DNA from: an uncultured Verrucomicrobia subdivision 3 bacterium | GTDB taxonomy: Bacteria; Verrucomicrobiota; Verrucomicrobiia; Limisphaerales; UBA11358 | Direction: 5' to 3' | Length of the DNA stretch: 64,000 bases | NCBI GenBank assembly: GCA_903922735.1 | Contig: CAIXUZ010000036.1 | Coordinates: 1-64,000, forward strand | Shown: positions 25,443 to 34,505 of the stretch, in pieces | Layout of the letters: the number at the start of each line of letters is the position of its first letter | Numbering within the stretch: the stretch's first letter is position 1 | Made by a program: the position numbers and the translations under genes | Notes under the pieces: generated by a model | The model's database searches: none | Seen by the model: the letters and a program-made list of their open reading frames with translations, nothing else | Told to the model about the DNA's origin: nothing

Positions 25443-26699
25443 TTAATCAAGGTTCCGGACCACGCCGAGTTTGCCGATAAGCACATATACCAGCAGCAGC
25501 GCCACCGGGTAAAGCACGGCGCAGGCGGCAAAGATGGGGGTAAAACCCCAGGCATCCACGATGCGACCCGTGGTCAACATCGCGAGCGCGCCCATCCAGG
25601 AACCCAGCGCGCCGCCGAATCCAGAGACCGTGGCGATGGCGTTCTTGGGAAAAACTTCCGCCGGGAGAGTGATGTTGCTCCAGCCGCCGTGGCAGAAAGT
25701 CATGCCGGCCACCAGGAAGAGCGCCACCATCGGGTTACTAGTTTGCGTCACGGAAAACAAACAGGTGAGCAGTGCGGCCGTCATGAAAATCATGGTGCCT
25801 TTGCGCGCCCGGTCGAGTTCCCAGCCGCGGCCAATCAGAACCCGCGGGATGATGCCGCCGGCGAGGTTGCCCAGTGCCGCCGCCGCATACGGAATCCACA
25901 TGAACAAACCGATTTGTTTTAGATCGAAGTCGTATTGCTTCTGGAAATAGAGCGGAATCCAGAACAGCAGGAAGTAGCTGATCGGGTCGGTCAAGGCGCG
26001 CACGAGGACGCAGCCCCAGGTTTCGCGCATCCGCAGCAGCCGCATCATCGGCACCGGTTTCGCCCCCGCTATTTCTTCACCCTGGCCGTCAAGAATCAAC
26101 TGGCGCTCCGCCTCACTTAGATTGGGATGATGCTTGGGATGCTTGAAGAATAGCAGCCACGGCACGAGCCAAACCAAGCCCAGCGCACCGGTGATAAAGA
26201 AGGCGGAACGCCAACCCCACTGCACGGCCATGACCGACACAATGGGTGCCGCGGCCACCGCGCCGATGGCCGTGCCGGTGTTAAAGATACCGATGGCCAG
26301 GGCCCGGTCGCGCATGGGAAACCATTCACCGACGGCTTTCACGCCGCCAGTGAAACTGCCCGGCTCGAACACGCCCAGCAGAAACCGGAAACCGGAGAAC
26401 TGTCCCACCGTGCTGGCAAAGATGTGAAGCATGTTGGCCACCGACCAGCCCGACACAAAAAGGATGAACCCGCGGCGCGTGCCGATGTAGTCAATGATGC
26501 GACCGCTGACGGCATACATCACGCCGTAGCTGGCGAGAAACCAGGCGTTGATCTCGCCGTAACTGGCGTTGTTGAGGTGGAGCTCGGTCTTGATCGTGCC
26601 GATAAGCACCGAGAGCGTCTGGCGGTCGAGATAATTCAACGCCGAAGCAAGACAAAGGAGCCCGGCGATATACCAGCGGAGTCCTTTGAGCTTCATCAT
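25443..26699 (-). CDS. MFS transporter, hexuronate/anion-cation symporter-like
   Basis: A 418-residue membrane protein with about twelve transmembrane helices. The start (GLRWYIAGLLCLASALNYLD followed by RQTLSV) is characteristic of the anion:cation symporter branch that includes ExuT and other sugar-acid carriers. The loop-2 signature is represented by GRIIDYIGTRRGF. Its ATG overlaps the stop of the aminotransferase gene by 4 nt, and its stop is 3 nt from the M20 gene. The likely cargo is an acidic sugar or N-acyl amino compound processed by the neighbouring enzymes. Confidence 0.9.
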   Translation of the reverse strand: MMKLKGLRWYIAGLLCLASALNYLDRQTLSVLIGTIKTELHLNNASYGEINAWFLASYGVMYAVSGRIIDYIGTRRGFILFVSGWSVANMLHIFASTVGQFSGFRFLLGVFEPGSFTGGVKAVGEWFPMRDRALAIGIFNTGTAIGAVAAAPIVSVMAVQWGWRSAFFITGALGLVWLVPWLLFFKHPKHHPNLSEAERQLILDGQGEEIAGAKPVPMMRLLRMRETWGCVLVRALTDPISYFLLFWIPLYFQKQYDFDLKQIGLFMWIPYAAAALGNLAGGIIPRVLIGRGWELDRARKGTMIFMTAALLTCLFSVTQTSNPMVALFLVAGMTFCHGGWSNITLPAEVFPKNAIATVSGFGGALGSWMGALAMLTTGRIVDAWGFTPIFAACAVLYPVALLLVYVLIGKLGVVRNLD

Positions 26700-28096
26700 A
26701 GCGGCTGAACTTTAACAGACTGAGAAATGGCGGTCACGGCTTCATCCGTTGCCTGGCTTAAAACAATCAATCCTTCCTCCAAGGCGTCGAGTGGAATCGT
26801 CAAGGGTGGAGCAATCTTCACCGTCTGCCCCCAGGCGCCGACCGGGGCGAATAACAGCAATCCCTTTTGGTAGCAGCGTTCGATAATGCTGTGAGCGAGG
26901 TCGTGGTTTGGCTCCTTCCTGCCGGGCTTCACAATTTGCATGCCGCCGACGAGACCTTTGGCCGTGGCGTGGCCGACTACTTCAGGATGACGGGCTTGAA
27001 TCCGCTTCAGTCCAGCCAGCAGCACGGGTTCCAATCGGGCCGCATTCCCGGTGAGATTATCGCGGATGATTTTCTTCACGCTGGCCATGGCGGCCGCGCA
27101 ACAGACGGGGTTGCCGGTGTGCGTGCTCGTCATCGAACCCGGCGGGAATTGATCCATGATCTCCTCACGGCCGATGACCGCCGAGAGCGGCAATGAACTA
27201 CTGATGCCTTTGCCGCAGCAAATCAAATCCGGCGTCACGCCATAATGTTCAAACGCCCAGAACTTTCCGGTGCGTCCAAACCCGGCCTGCACTTCGTCGA
27301 AAATCAAGACCACCTTGTGCGCTTTGCACCAAGCGGCCAGTTGGCGGACATATTCGACCGGCGCAAAGTCCGGGCCGACCCCCTGATAGGTTTCCATCAT
27401 CACTCCGGCGATATTGTCCCCGCTCAAACCGGCACGTTCCAACCCGCCGAGGAACGCGTCGAAACCGGTGTTTTCCTCCCAGTAACCGTCCGGGAACGGA
27501 ACATTGATGATGGCCCGGTCAAGATTGACGATCCACGATTTCTGACCCGCCATGCCGCCGGCTTGTTGCGAGCCAAGGGTACGTCCGTGAAAACCGCGAT
27601 CAAAGCCGACGAGGCCGATTTTCTTCGTCCCGCCCACCTTGATGCCATGGGCGCGCGCGAGCTTGAGCGCACATTCGGTTGCCTCCGAGCCGGTGGTGAG
27701 CAGAAAAACCTTTTTCAAACCCTCCGGAGACAGGCCGGCGAGATAGCCGGCCAGAGCGGCGCGTTCCTCGCTGGGAAAACAGTAATTGTGCAGCAGCCCG
27801 CTGTTGACCTGATCAATGATGGCCTGCCGCACCTCCGGCACGCCGTGCCCCGCGTTGGTGACCAGCACACCGCTCGACCAGTCCAACCAGCGGTTGCCAT
27901 ACTTGTCGTAAACGAAAATGTCTTCCGCCCGATCCCATACAATCGGCGGCTGACCACGCATGGATTGCGGCTCAAACCGACGCAGCTGCTCCAGCGTGGC
28001 GACCGAGTCCGGGTGCGGCAATGGCGTGACGATGTGACGATACTTGGTTTCGACTTTCGGAACGTCAGTCGGTGTGATGTTAAATTCTTTGCCCAT
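26696..28096 (-). CDS. Class III (PLP-dependent) aminotransferase
   Basis: A 466-residue fold-type I aminotransferase of the omega/4-aminobutyrate family. The PLP-binding Lys is 296, in CCGKGISSSLPL, and the preceding FDEVQAGFGRTGKFWAFE is the family hallmark. It moves an amino group from an amine or amino sugar derivative to a keto acid. It is the first gene of the operon and overlaps the transporter gene by 4 nt. The annotated frame can extend to 28159, but MGKEFNITPTD at 28096 is the natural start. The putative AraC-type operator, copy C, lies 100 bp upstream. Confidence 0.9.
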   Translation of the reverse strand: MGKEFNITPTDVPKVETKYRHIVTPLPHPDSVATLEQLRRFEPQSMRGQPPIVWDRAEDIFVYDKYGNRWLDWSSGVLVTNAGHGVPEVRQAIIDQVNSGLLHNYCFPSEERAALAGYLAGLSPEGLKKVFLLTTGSEATECALKLARAHGIKVGGTKKIGLVGFDRGFHGRTLGSQQAGGMAGQKSWIVNLDRAIINVPFPDGYWEENTGFDAFLGGLERAGLSGDNIAGVMMETYQGVGPDFAPVEYVRQLAAWCKAHKVVLIFDEVQAGFGRTGKFWAFEHYGVTPDLICCGKGISSSLPLSAVIGREEIMDQFPPGSMTSTHTGNPVCCAAAMASVKKIIRDNLTGNAARLEPVLLAGLKRIQARHPEVVGHATAKGLVGGMQIVKPGRKEPNHDLAHSIIERCYQKGLLLFAPVGAWGQTVKIAPPLTIPLDALEEGLIVLSQATDEAVTAISQSVKVQPL

Positions 28097-28173
28097 ATTA
28101 ATGTTTGTCCGCAAATTGCCGCCAACCAGCCATACCATAGGGAGCCGTAGCGGATGCATTGCGGAACGTGGCT

Positions 28174-28236
28174 ATGATATGAATCAAGGCGGCAGACTGC
28201 ACCGCAATTTGTGCCAGCTTCAGATACTTTTGTGCG
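28174..28236 (-). promoter_or_regulatory. Putative AraC-type operator and promoter, copy C (before the aminotransferase operon)
   Basis: Minus-strand copy of the 41-nt element (28196-28236). Half-sites GCACA end at 28231 and 28210 (plus-strand TGTGC), 21 bp apart, with AGTATCTGAAG and GCGGTGC in place. A TATCAT hexamer (28174-28179, minus strand) lies 19 nt after GCGGTGC, the same spacing as the other two copies. It points at the five-gene operon starting at 28096. Confidence 0.75.
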
Positions 28237-28492
28237 GATGGGAGAAAAGCGCGAAATGGAAACGGCTTGCGAAACCAAATCAGCTCCGACCATTTTTCGC
28301 CGCTCGGGACGCGGGTTTGGTGACGAAGCGAAAATATTTTCAAGCAATGTCTTGAGGTGAAGATTTGCAATGCCCGCACGTTCCAAGCTCAAAGATCAAC
28401 GAATGAAACTTGCCGCCGGCAACTCCACGGGACAAGTTTATGTCGTCTCACGTAAATTCTCATCAACTGTTTTATCAACACGACATCATCGC

Positions 28493-29893
28493 ATGAATCA
28501 AAAAGCAAAATGGCAAAGCCTTGAATCTTGGTGGCGTATCGCGAGCTGTGCCAGCTGGCTGCTACTGGCGGGCAATGTTCCGGCCAAAGACTTGACGCTC
28601 ATAACCCTCGACCCCGGCCATTTTCACGCCGCATTGTTTCAGCGGGAAATGCTGCCGGGCATCGCACCGGAATCATTTGTTTATGCGCCGCTGGGGCCGG
28701 ACCTGACCGCGCATTTGAACCGCGTGGCCAAGTTCAATCTCCGCGCCGACAACCCCGCGCACTGGCATTTGCGGGTTTACACCGGCCCGGATTTTCTGGA
28801 ACGGATGCTGAGCGAGCGCCCGGGGCAAGTAGTCATTCTTTCCGGACGTAATCGGTCAAAAATCGAGAGCATAACCGGCTGCGTCCGCGCCGGACTGAAT
28901 GTGCTCGCGGACAAGCCGTGGATCATCGAGACCCGCGACTTAACCAAACTTGAAACAGTTCTCGATACCGCCGACAAGAAGCGCGTCATCGCCTATGACG
29001 CCATGACGGAGCGATTTGAAATCACCACCATCCTGGCCCGGGCGCTGGTGAACGACCCGGAAATTTTCGGACAACCGGCAACGGGTTCGGCCGACAAGCC
29101 GGCCGTTTCTTTCGAGAGCATGCATTATCTACTCAAAGAAGTCGGCGGCGTGCCGAACCTGCGCCCGCCGTGGTTCTTTGACATTGCGGAACAAGGGGAA
29201 GGTTTGACCGATGTGGGCACGCATCTGGCGGACATTGTCCAATGGGTATTGTTTCCCGACCAAGCCATCAATTATCGCACCGACATTCAGGTGCTGCAGG
29301 GCAAACGCTGGGCCACGACCCTGACGCTGGCCGAGTTCCAGCGGGTAACGGGTGAAAAAGAATTTCCCGAGACGCTCAAGCCCGCGCTCAAAGACGGCAA
29401 GCTGGATTATTATTGCAACAACTCGGTGGATTATAGGCTACGCGGAATCCATGTCCGGCTGCAGCCCACGTGGAACTTTGTCGCGCCGCCGGGCAAGAAG
29501 GACACCGATCTGCTGGTGTTTCGCGGCCAGCGGGCGCGGGTCGAGGTGCGCCAGGGCCTGGAGGAAAAATATAGCCGCGAAGTCTATATCATACCGAATG
29601 CGGAGTCTGACCACGCGGCGGTGCTAGCCGCGCTGCAAAGACGAGTGATTGCGTTGCAACCGGAATGTCCAGGCGTGGCCGTCGAGGAACAAGCCGGACG
29701 CTTGCGAATAGTGATTCCCGACCGCCTCCGCATCAGCCACGAGGAGCATTTTGCCTTGGTGGCGCGGCGGTTTTTGGATTACGTCAAGAACCCACGGTCG
29801 CTGCCGGCATGGGAGAAGCCGAACATGCTGGCAAAATATTATATCACGACCAAAGGCGTTGAATTAGCGCGCCAGCCTGCGCACAAACCTTAA
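28493..29893 (+). CDS. Gfo/Idh/MocA-like oxidoreductase with putative C-terminal oxidoreductase domain
   Basis: A 466-residue protein, probably exported: it starts MNQKAKW and has a hydrophobic segment (ASCASWLLLAGNVPA) around residues 18-32. The N-terminal domain is a divergent Rossmann fold with the catalytic-type motif LADKPWII. The middle contains SMHYLLKEVGGVPNLRPPWF and the dehydrogenase-like VGTHLADIVQWVLF. The C-terminal half resembles the extra oxidoreductase domain found in secreted Bacteroidota and Verrucomicrobiota members. The frame can extend to 28370, but that part has no protein character. It diverges from the operon at 28096. Confidence 0.78.
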   Translation: MNQKAKWQSLESWWRIASCASWLLLAGNVPAKDLTLITLDPGHFHAALFQREMLPGIAPESFVYAPLGPDLTAHLNRVAKFNLRADNPAHWHLRVYTGPDFLERMLSERPGQVVILSGRNRSKIESITGCVRAGLNVLADKPWIIETRDLTKLETVLDTADKKRVIAYDAMTERFEITTILARALVNDPEIFGQPATGSADKPAVSFESMHYLLKEVGGVPNLRPPWFFDIAEQGEGLTDVGTHLADIVQWVLFPDQAINYRTDIQVLQGKRWATTLTLAEFQRVTGEKEFPETLKPALKDGKLDYYCNNSVDYRLRGIHVRLQPTWNFVAPPGKKDTDLLVFRGQRARVEVRQGLEEKYSREVYIIPNAESDHAAVLAALQRRVIALQPECPGVAVEEQAGRLRIVIPDRLRISHEEHFALVARRFLDYVKNPRSLPAWEKPNMLAKYYITTKGVELARQPAHKP

Positions 29894-29955
29894 GACGCTT
29901 AATGATTCCATTGCGTTATCCGTTTGCATTCCGGTTCAAAGAAATCGCACTTGGG

Positions 29956-30018
29956 CGCACAGAAGTATCTGAAGTCGGCACAATATGCGGTGCGACGGGC
30001 GGGCAGGAATTGTATGGT
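29956..30018 (+). promoter_or_regulatory. Putative AraC-type operator and promoter, copy B (before the TAT-exported oxidoreductase)
   Basis: Third copy of the 41-nt element (29956-29996). GCACA half-sites lie at 29957 and 29978, exactly 21 bp apart. GCGGTGC ends at 29993 and TATGGT starts at 30013, a 19-nt gap. The start codon of the next gene is 38 nt after the hexamer. An AraC-family gene begins 1.4 kb downstream. Confidence 0.78.
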
Positions 30019-30055
30019 TTTCGGAAAGGCAGCAACGCAAACTTAATACCACCCC

Positions 30056-31372
30056 ATGAATAATTCCATTAACACTTCCATGCCGCGACGTGATTTTCTA
30101 AAACGAACAGCGGTGCTTACCGCCGGCTTGGCGACCCTCGGTGGAGTTATGCCGCTCCGGGCGGCCAAAGGGCCGAATGAAAAAGTCGTGGTGGCCATCA
30201 TCGGGTGCAACGATCGCGGGATGAAACACATCGAAGGTTATCTGAATTTACCCAATGCCGAAATCGGCTACATCTGCGACGTGGACAAGCGCGCCGTCGC
30301 GAAAGGCATTGCCGCCGTGGTCAAGAAGCAGGCGCGAGTCCCCGAAGGCGTGACCGATTTGCGTCGCGTTTTCGACAATCCGGATGTGGATGCGGTTTCC
30401 ATTGCCACCCCCGACCACTGGCATGCCCCCGCCACGATCATGGCTTGCGCGGCCGGCAAACATGTTTATGTGGAAAAACCCGGCAGCCACAATCTGCACG
30501 AAAGCGATTTAATCGTGGCTGCGGCCCGGAAATACAAACGCGTGGTGCAAATGGGCAACCAACGCCGGAGCTGGCCTTGGATCATTGAAGCCATCGCGGC
30601 CTTGCACAACGGAGAATTAGGGCGGGTCGCCCTGGCGCGGGGCTGGTATGCCAATAACCGCGCCACCATTGGCAAAGGCAAACCGGCGCCGGTGCCGGAA
30701 TGGCTGGATTATTCCCTCTGGCAGGGGCCGGCGCCCGAGCAGCCTTACCGGGACAACATTCTTCATTACAATTGGCACTGGTTCTGGAACTGGGGCACGG
30801 GTGAATTGGGCAACAACGGCGTTCACGCCCTGGACTTGTGCCGCTGGGGATTGCAGGTCGAACTTCCCAATCGGATAACCTGTGGCGGTGGGCGCTATTT
30901 CCATCAGGACGACTGGGAAACACCCGACAGCACCATGGCGGAGTTTGATTTTGGCGACAAGGGTATCATGTGGGAAGGCTTGAGCTGCGCGCCGCGCGGA
31001 TTGGAAGGATCGGGCTTTGGCGTCAATTTCTATGGGGAAAAGGGCTGCCTGTCGATCACGGGAAAAAACGCCACCATTTACGATCTCAAAAACAAAGTTG
31101 TGCGCGAGATCAAGGGAGAACAAAAAGATATATTTGGTTACGACTCGCTGCATTTCGGAAACTTCATTGACGGCATTCGCGAAGGCAAATCATTGCGGTC
31201 GGAAATTGAAGAGGGCCAGAAGAGCACGAAGATGTGTCACCTGGGCAACATTGCCTGGCGTACCGGTCACATAATTAATTTCGATCCCAAAACGCGCCGG
31301 ATTGTCGGCGACCGAACCGCCGCCGCGCTCGCCACCCGTAAATACCGTCACGGCTGGGAACCCAAAGTTTGA
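30056..31372 (+). CDS. TAT-exported Gfo/Idh/MocA family oxidoreductase
   Basis: A 438-residue protein with a twin-arginine signal: PRRDFLKRTAVLTAG from residue 9, then a hydrophobic stretch. The Rossmann motif is VAIIGCNDRG and the catalytic motif is YVEKPGSHNL, with the conserved Lys intact. ATPDHWHAPATI and HALDLCRWGL are typical of the exported group of this family, which folds with its NAD(P) cofactor before export. It probably acts on a sugar in the periplasm. The putative AraC-type operator, copy B, lies just upstream, and the AraC gene starts 46 bp after its stop. Confidence 0.92.
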   Translation: MNNSINTSMPRRDFLKRTAVLTAGLATLGGVMPLRAAKGPNEKVVVAIIGCNDRGMKHIEGYLNLPNAEIGYICDVDKRAVAKGIAAVVKKQARVPEGVTDLRRVFDNPDVDAVSIATPDHWHAPATIMACAAGKHVYVEKPGSHNLHESDLIVAAARKYKRVVQMGNQRRSWPWIIEAIAALHNGELGRVALARGWYANNRATIGKGKPAPVPEWLDYSLWQGPAPEQPYRDNILHYNWHWFWNWGTGELGNNGVHALDLCRWGLQVELPNRITCGGGRYFHQDDWETPDSTMAEFDFGDKGIMWEGLSCAPRGLEGSGFGVNFYGEKGCLSITGKNATIYDLKNKVVREIKGEQKDIFGYDSLHFGNFIDGIREGKSLRSEIEEGQKSTKMCHLGNIAWRTGHIINFDPKTRRIVGDRTAAALATRKYRHGWEPKV

Positions 31373-31418
31373 GCGGCCGCCCCCATAATCGCGCTTCCGG
31401 CGGAAGATTTCCGCCGCT

Positions 31419-32315
31419 ATGCTTTCCGGCGTGAATCCCGTTTTTGAGAAAACGCCCCAGCGTGAATCGGAATCCTTCCATTGCGAAGTGATTCGTGGTT
31501 CAAGCTACAACGCCACCTGGCATTTTCATCCTGAACTTCAGATCACCCTCGTCTTGGAAAGCCATGGCTACCGTCTGGTGGGCGACAAAATCAGCCCGCT
31601 CAAGTCCGGCGACCTGGTGCTGCTCGGCGGCAACCTGCCTCATGTCTGGCATCAAGATGCCCCCAAAAAAAGCTCCGGTCCCGGAGTGCATGCCATCGTG
31701 GTGCGCTTTCGCGAGACCTTCGCCGGAAAGGATCTCCTGGACTCGCCGGAGATGACCGTGGTGCGGAAACTATTTCAACGCGCCGCCCGCGGATTGGAAA
31801 TCACCGGACGCACCCGCACCGCCATTGCGGGCCGCGTGGAGAAGCTGCCCCAACTCTCCGGGCTGGCTCGCCTCGGCGAATTGCTCGGCATTCTGGACTT
31901 CATCGCCCATTCCCCTGATCTCAAGCCGATTGCCAGCGCCGGCTTTGTGCCCAACCTTTCAACCGACGATCAAGACCGGATGCAACGGATCACCGGCTAC
32001 ATCAACACGCATCTGACCGAACCCATCGGCCGGTCGGAGGTCGCCCGCGAGGCGCACTTGAGCGCGGGGGCCTTCAGCCGCTTCTTCAAGCTCCGCACCG
32101 GCAAGAGCCTGCCGGAATACCTCAACGAATTACGCGTGAGCCGCGCCTGCCGGCTGCTCGCCGATGAGCGCCGCAAAATAACCGACATCGCCCTCGAATG
32201 CGGCTTTTGCAACCTGGCCAACTTCAACCGCCGCTTCCGCAGCATCACCCGGATGGCGCCGAGCGATTACCGCCTTCAGTTGCGCCGCTCCTCCGATTCG
32301 ATGTATGCGCTGTGA
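31419..32315 (+). CDS. AraC family transcriptional regulator
   Basis: A 298-residue regulator. The N-terminal cupin-like sensor domain (about 20-130) contains WHFHPELQITLVLESHGY and GDLVLLGGNLPHVWH. The C-terminal AraC DNA-binding domain (about 190-290) has two helix-turn-helix motifs, SEVAREAHLSAGAFSRFFK and ITDIALECGFCNLANFNRRFR. Members bind direct half-sites about 21 bp apart next to the -35 region and activate sugar genes when ligand binds. The spacing in the 41-nt elements at 18149, 28196 and 29956 fits that mode, so this protein is the best candidate to bind them. It follows the TAT-exported oxidoreductase by 46 bp. Confidence 0.93.
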   Translation: MLSGVNPVFEKTPQRESESFHCEVIRGSSYNATWHFHPELQITLVLESHGYRLVGDKISPLKSGDLVLLGGNLPHVWHQDAPKKSSGPGVHAIVVRFRETFAGKDLLDSPEMTVVRKLFQRAARGLEITGRTRTAIAGRVEKLPQLSGLARLGELLGILDFIAHSPDLKPIASAGFVPNLSTDDQDRMQRITGYINTHLTEPIGRSEVAREAHLSAGAFSRFFKLRTGKSLPEYLNELRVSRACRLLADERRKITDIALECGFCNLANFNRRFRSITRMAPSDYRLQLRRSSDSMYAL

Positions 32316-32471
32316 ACCGATGGTGGCGGGGTAAAACGGAAGCGGATTGGTGTCGCCTTTAAAATGATGCGACATCCCTTCATAAAACCTCGCAAGTTAC
32401 TACCGCATGAAGAAAAAAGCCTGACCCAAAGTCAGAGGGACAAGCGCACCTTCGCCGGCCGTTGATTTTCT

Positions 32472-33599
32472 TCAAACTCTGACGAAGATGCGGCTACGGT
32501 AAAAGTAGTAGAGCAACCCCCACAAAGTCATCGTGGTGAAGAGGGCGAGCAGAAAACTCTCGGCGGGGCCAAAGAGGGAACATAAGCCGCCGAAAAGATG
32601 TTTGTTGATTTCACCAAAGCGGAACAGCGGTTGGATCATATAGGCCAGGATGGCATTGGCCCCGATCACCTGAAAGGGAAAGGCCCAGCGTTTGTATCCC
32701 AGCACGTCAATCACGCCGTAGAACAACGCCAGCAGAAGCAGGCTCCAGCCGCCGGCCCACAGCACCATGGAACTGGTCCACAGATGCTTGATGTTCGGCA
32801 GGATGAAGCTCAAAGCCCACCCCAATACCAGACCCGCCAGCCCGGCTCCGACGAGAATACGGATTTTGCGCGAGTTGGAAAGTGGCGACCGGAGCACATG
32901 CGAGGCGAGCACACCCAGCAGCACCGTGGCGCCAAACCCCAGGCTGGGGAGTATCCAAGCGTAAGGCTTTCCGTCATGATGACTGCCCATCACCGCATGA
33001 TCGATCCAATTGGCCAGATTGCCCTCGGGTGAGAAATCACCGGCCACGCCACCGGGCGGCGGAATAAAAATCATCACCAAACCATATCCGACCAACAAGG
33101 CGGCGAACAACGCCACCTGCCAGCGGATGCGGCGCAGTTCCACCAGCGCCACCGTGGCAATGAGATAGCCGGCGGCGATGGCCTGAAGGGTGTTGGAGTA
33201 AAATTTGAAATCGGCGAAACGGTAGTGAAGCAAGTTGCCCTGGCAGATCATGCCCAGAATCCACAACAACGCCACGCGCCGAAGGGCTTTGAAATAGATG
33301 ACTCTTCGGCTCTCGCCCGCCTCCAACCGGCGACAGAGCGAGAACGGCATGGCCGCGCCGACGATGAACAGAAAGAGCGGCATGATCATGTCCCACGCCG
33401 TAAAGACCCCCCAGTGATGCGAAAGCTGATAGGCGACCCCCTTGGGCATATACCCGAATATCAGCACGACAAGAGTGGAGACGAGCCAGTGACCGACATC
33501 GGGACCCATGATCCAGAACATGTCGAAACCGCGCAGGGCATCAATCGAGACAATCCGTTCCGGCGGCTTGGGTTTGGTTAGAGCGGTAGACTCAGACAT
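32472..33599 (-). CDS. DUF5009/HGSNAT-like membrane acyltransferase (second copy)
   Basis: A membrane protein of about 375-379 residues in the same family as the protein at 21177-22502. The signature VSIDALRGFDMFWIMG is at about residues 21-36 and MIMPLFLFIVGAAMPFS follows after the first membrane helix. About ten transmembrane segments are expected. The frame can start at 33611 (MSIAMSES) or at the second Met (33599); the latter is used here. It stands alone, 12-24 bp from the CDGSH gene on the same strand, and is clearly diverged from the first copy. Confidence 0.83.
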   Translation of the reverse strand: MSESTALTKPKPPERIVSIDALRGFDMFWIMGPDVGHWLVSTLVVLIFGYMPKGVAYQLSHHWGVFTAWDMIMPLFLFIVGAAMPFSLCRRLEAGESRRVIYFKALRRVALLWILGMICQGNLLHYRFADFKFYSNTLQAIAAGYLIATVALVELRRIRWQVALFAALLVGYGLVMIFIPPPGGVAGDFSPEGNLANWIDHAVMGSHHDGKPYAWILPSLGFGATVLLGVLASHVLRSPLSNSRKIRILVGAGLAGLVLGWALSFILPNIKHLWTSSMVLWAGGWSLLLLALFYGVIDVLGYKRWAFPFQVIGANAILAYMIQPLFRFGEINKHLFGGLCSLFGPAESFLLALFTTMTLWGLLYYFYRSRIFVRV

Positions 33600-33620
33600 G
33601 GCTATCGACAAAGCGGCGGC

Positions 33621-33860
33621 CTAACCCAGCTTGGTGTGGCTGCCGTCGCAGAAGGCGCCGTTCTTGGAATGCTTGCAACCGCACCACGCAACCTTCTTGG
33701 CCACGGTGAGGTCCGTTTTCAGCGGCGCGAAGCCGGAACCTTTGTGCGAGCCGTCGCAGAACGGCTGGCCTTTGGATTTGCCGCAGGTGCAGAAGTAGAA
33801 ACTGCCGGGCTGCATGTCCTGCACGTAGGGGAATTTTTGGGCAATGATTGGTTCGCTCAT
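33621..33860 (-). CDS. Twin CDGSH iron-sulfur domain protein
   Basis: A 79-residue protein with two complete CDGSH [2Fe-2S] motifs: CTCGKSKGQPFCDGSH (24-39) and CGCKHSKNGAFCDGSH (60-75). In each, three Cys and one His bind the cluster. Such proteins transfer electrons or clusters; the bacterial role is not settled. It lies just upstream of the DUF5009 gene on the same strand and may share a transcript. The 21-bp repeat array begins about 100 bp upstream of its start. Confidence 0.93.
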   Translation of the reverse strand: MSEPIIAQKFPYVQDMQPGSFYFCTCGKSKGQPFCDGSHKGSGFAPLKTDLTVAKKVAWCGCKHSKNGAFCDGSHTKLG

Positions 33861-34505
33861 ACGCCCGTTGTATCCGCCGTCTGGATTTTAGCAAACTAAA
33901 TTCTTCGCAGCGGGAACGGTTGTCCGGGCAAAGCCATGCGACAATGGTCATCGTTTCGGAGGCTGCGGAAGTCATTTTCCATGACTCGGAAATCAAAATC
34001 GGACCTTGGATTATCATTTCCCGAGATTGGGGAATGATTTTCCAACATCGGGCGATGACTTTCCAATGTTGGGAAATGACTTTGTGATATTGGGAAACCA
34101 TTTCCCAAGACTGGTGGACGACTTCCCGACATTGGGAAATGACTTCCCGATGTTGGGAAACGACATTCCAAGACTGGGAAACGACTTTCCGATATTGGGA
34201 AATCGTTTCCCAGTCTTGGGAAATGATTTCCAAAAACGGTCCGGCGGCTTCCCGACATTGAAAAATCGTTAACGGAGACTCAAAAACGGCCTCCCGAGAG
34301 CCAAAAATGACCAAAATATGCCTAAAACCGTGATTTTTGACCAAAATGCCTCAAAACCAGTCATTCGGCAGGAAGGCGGGCTTTAAGAAGCCGGCGGATG
34401 CATGGAGTTGACACACAAAGACCCGAGGATGGAAGCATTTTTCGAGGTGGGACAAAACGAACGCGATCACGGATGGCGAGTCTCAAAGTGAATCCGTGAT
34501 TTCCT
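33861..34505. other. Gene-free region containing the 21-bp repeat array
   Basis: About 645 bp without a gene. The left part should hold the promoter of the CDGSH gene, the middle is the repeat array, and the right part (34270-34505) has no visible structure. Frames on both strands across the array are products of its 21-bp period. Confidence 0.6.
33964..34268. repeat. Array of degenerate 21-bp repeats with an internal palindrome
   Basis: About 14 units of 21 bp with a consensus close to TTGGGAAATGACTTCCCGA plus two bases. Each unit carries GGGAA and TTCCC around five bases, so each can form a small hairpin. Units differ at several positions. Because 21 is a multiple of 3, both strands show open frames of 7-residue repeats (GNDFPxL or VISQxWE patterns), which is an artefact of the period. 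It lies between the CDGSH promoter and the 3' end of the GH51 gene. Confidence 0.8.

Noticed and set aside
33964..34268. CRISPR array
   Set aside because: There are no spacers; repeats abut at 21 bp and vary in every unit, and no cas gene is present.
33592..34344. Long frames on both strands over the 21-bp array
   Set aside because: A 21-bp period opens frames automatically; both strands give 7-residue repeats of low complexity with no other support.
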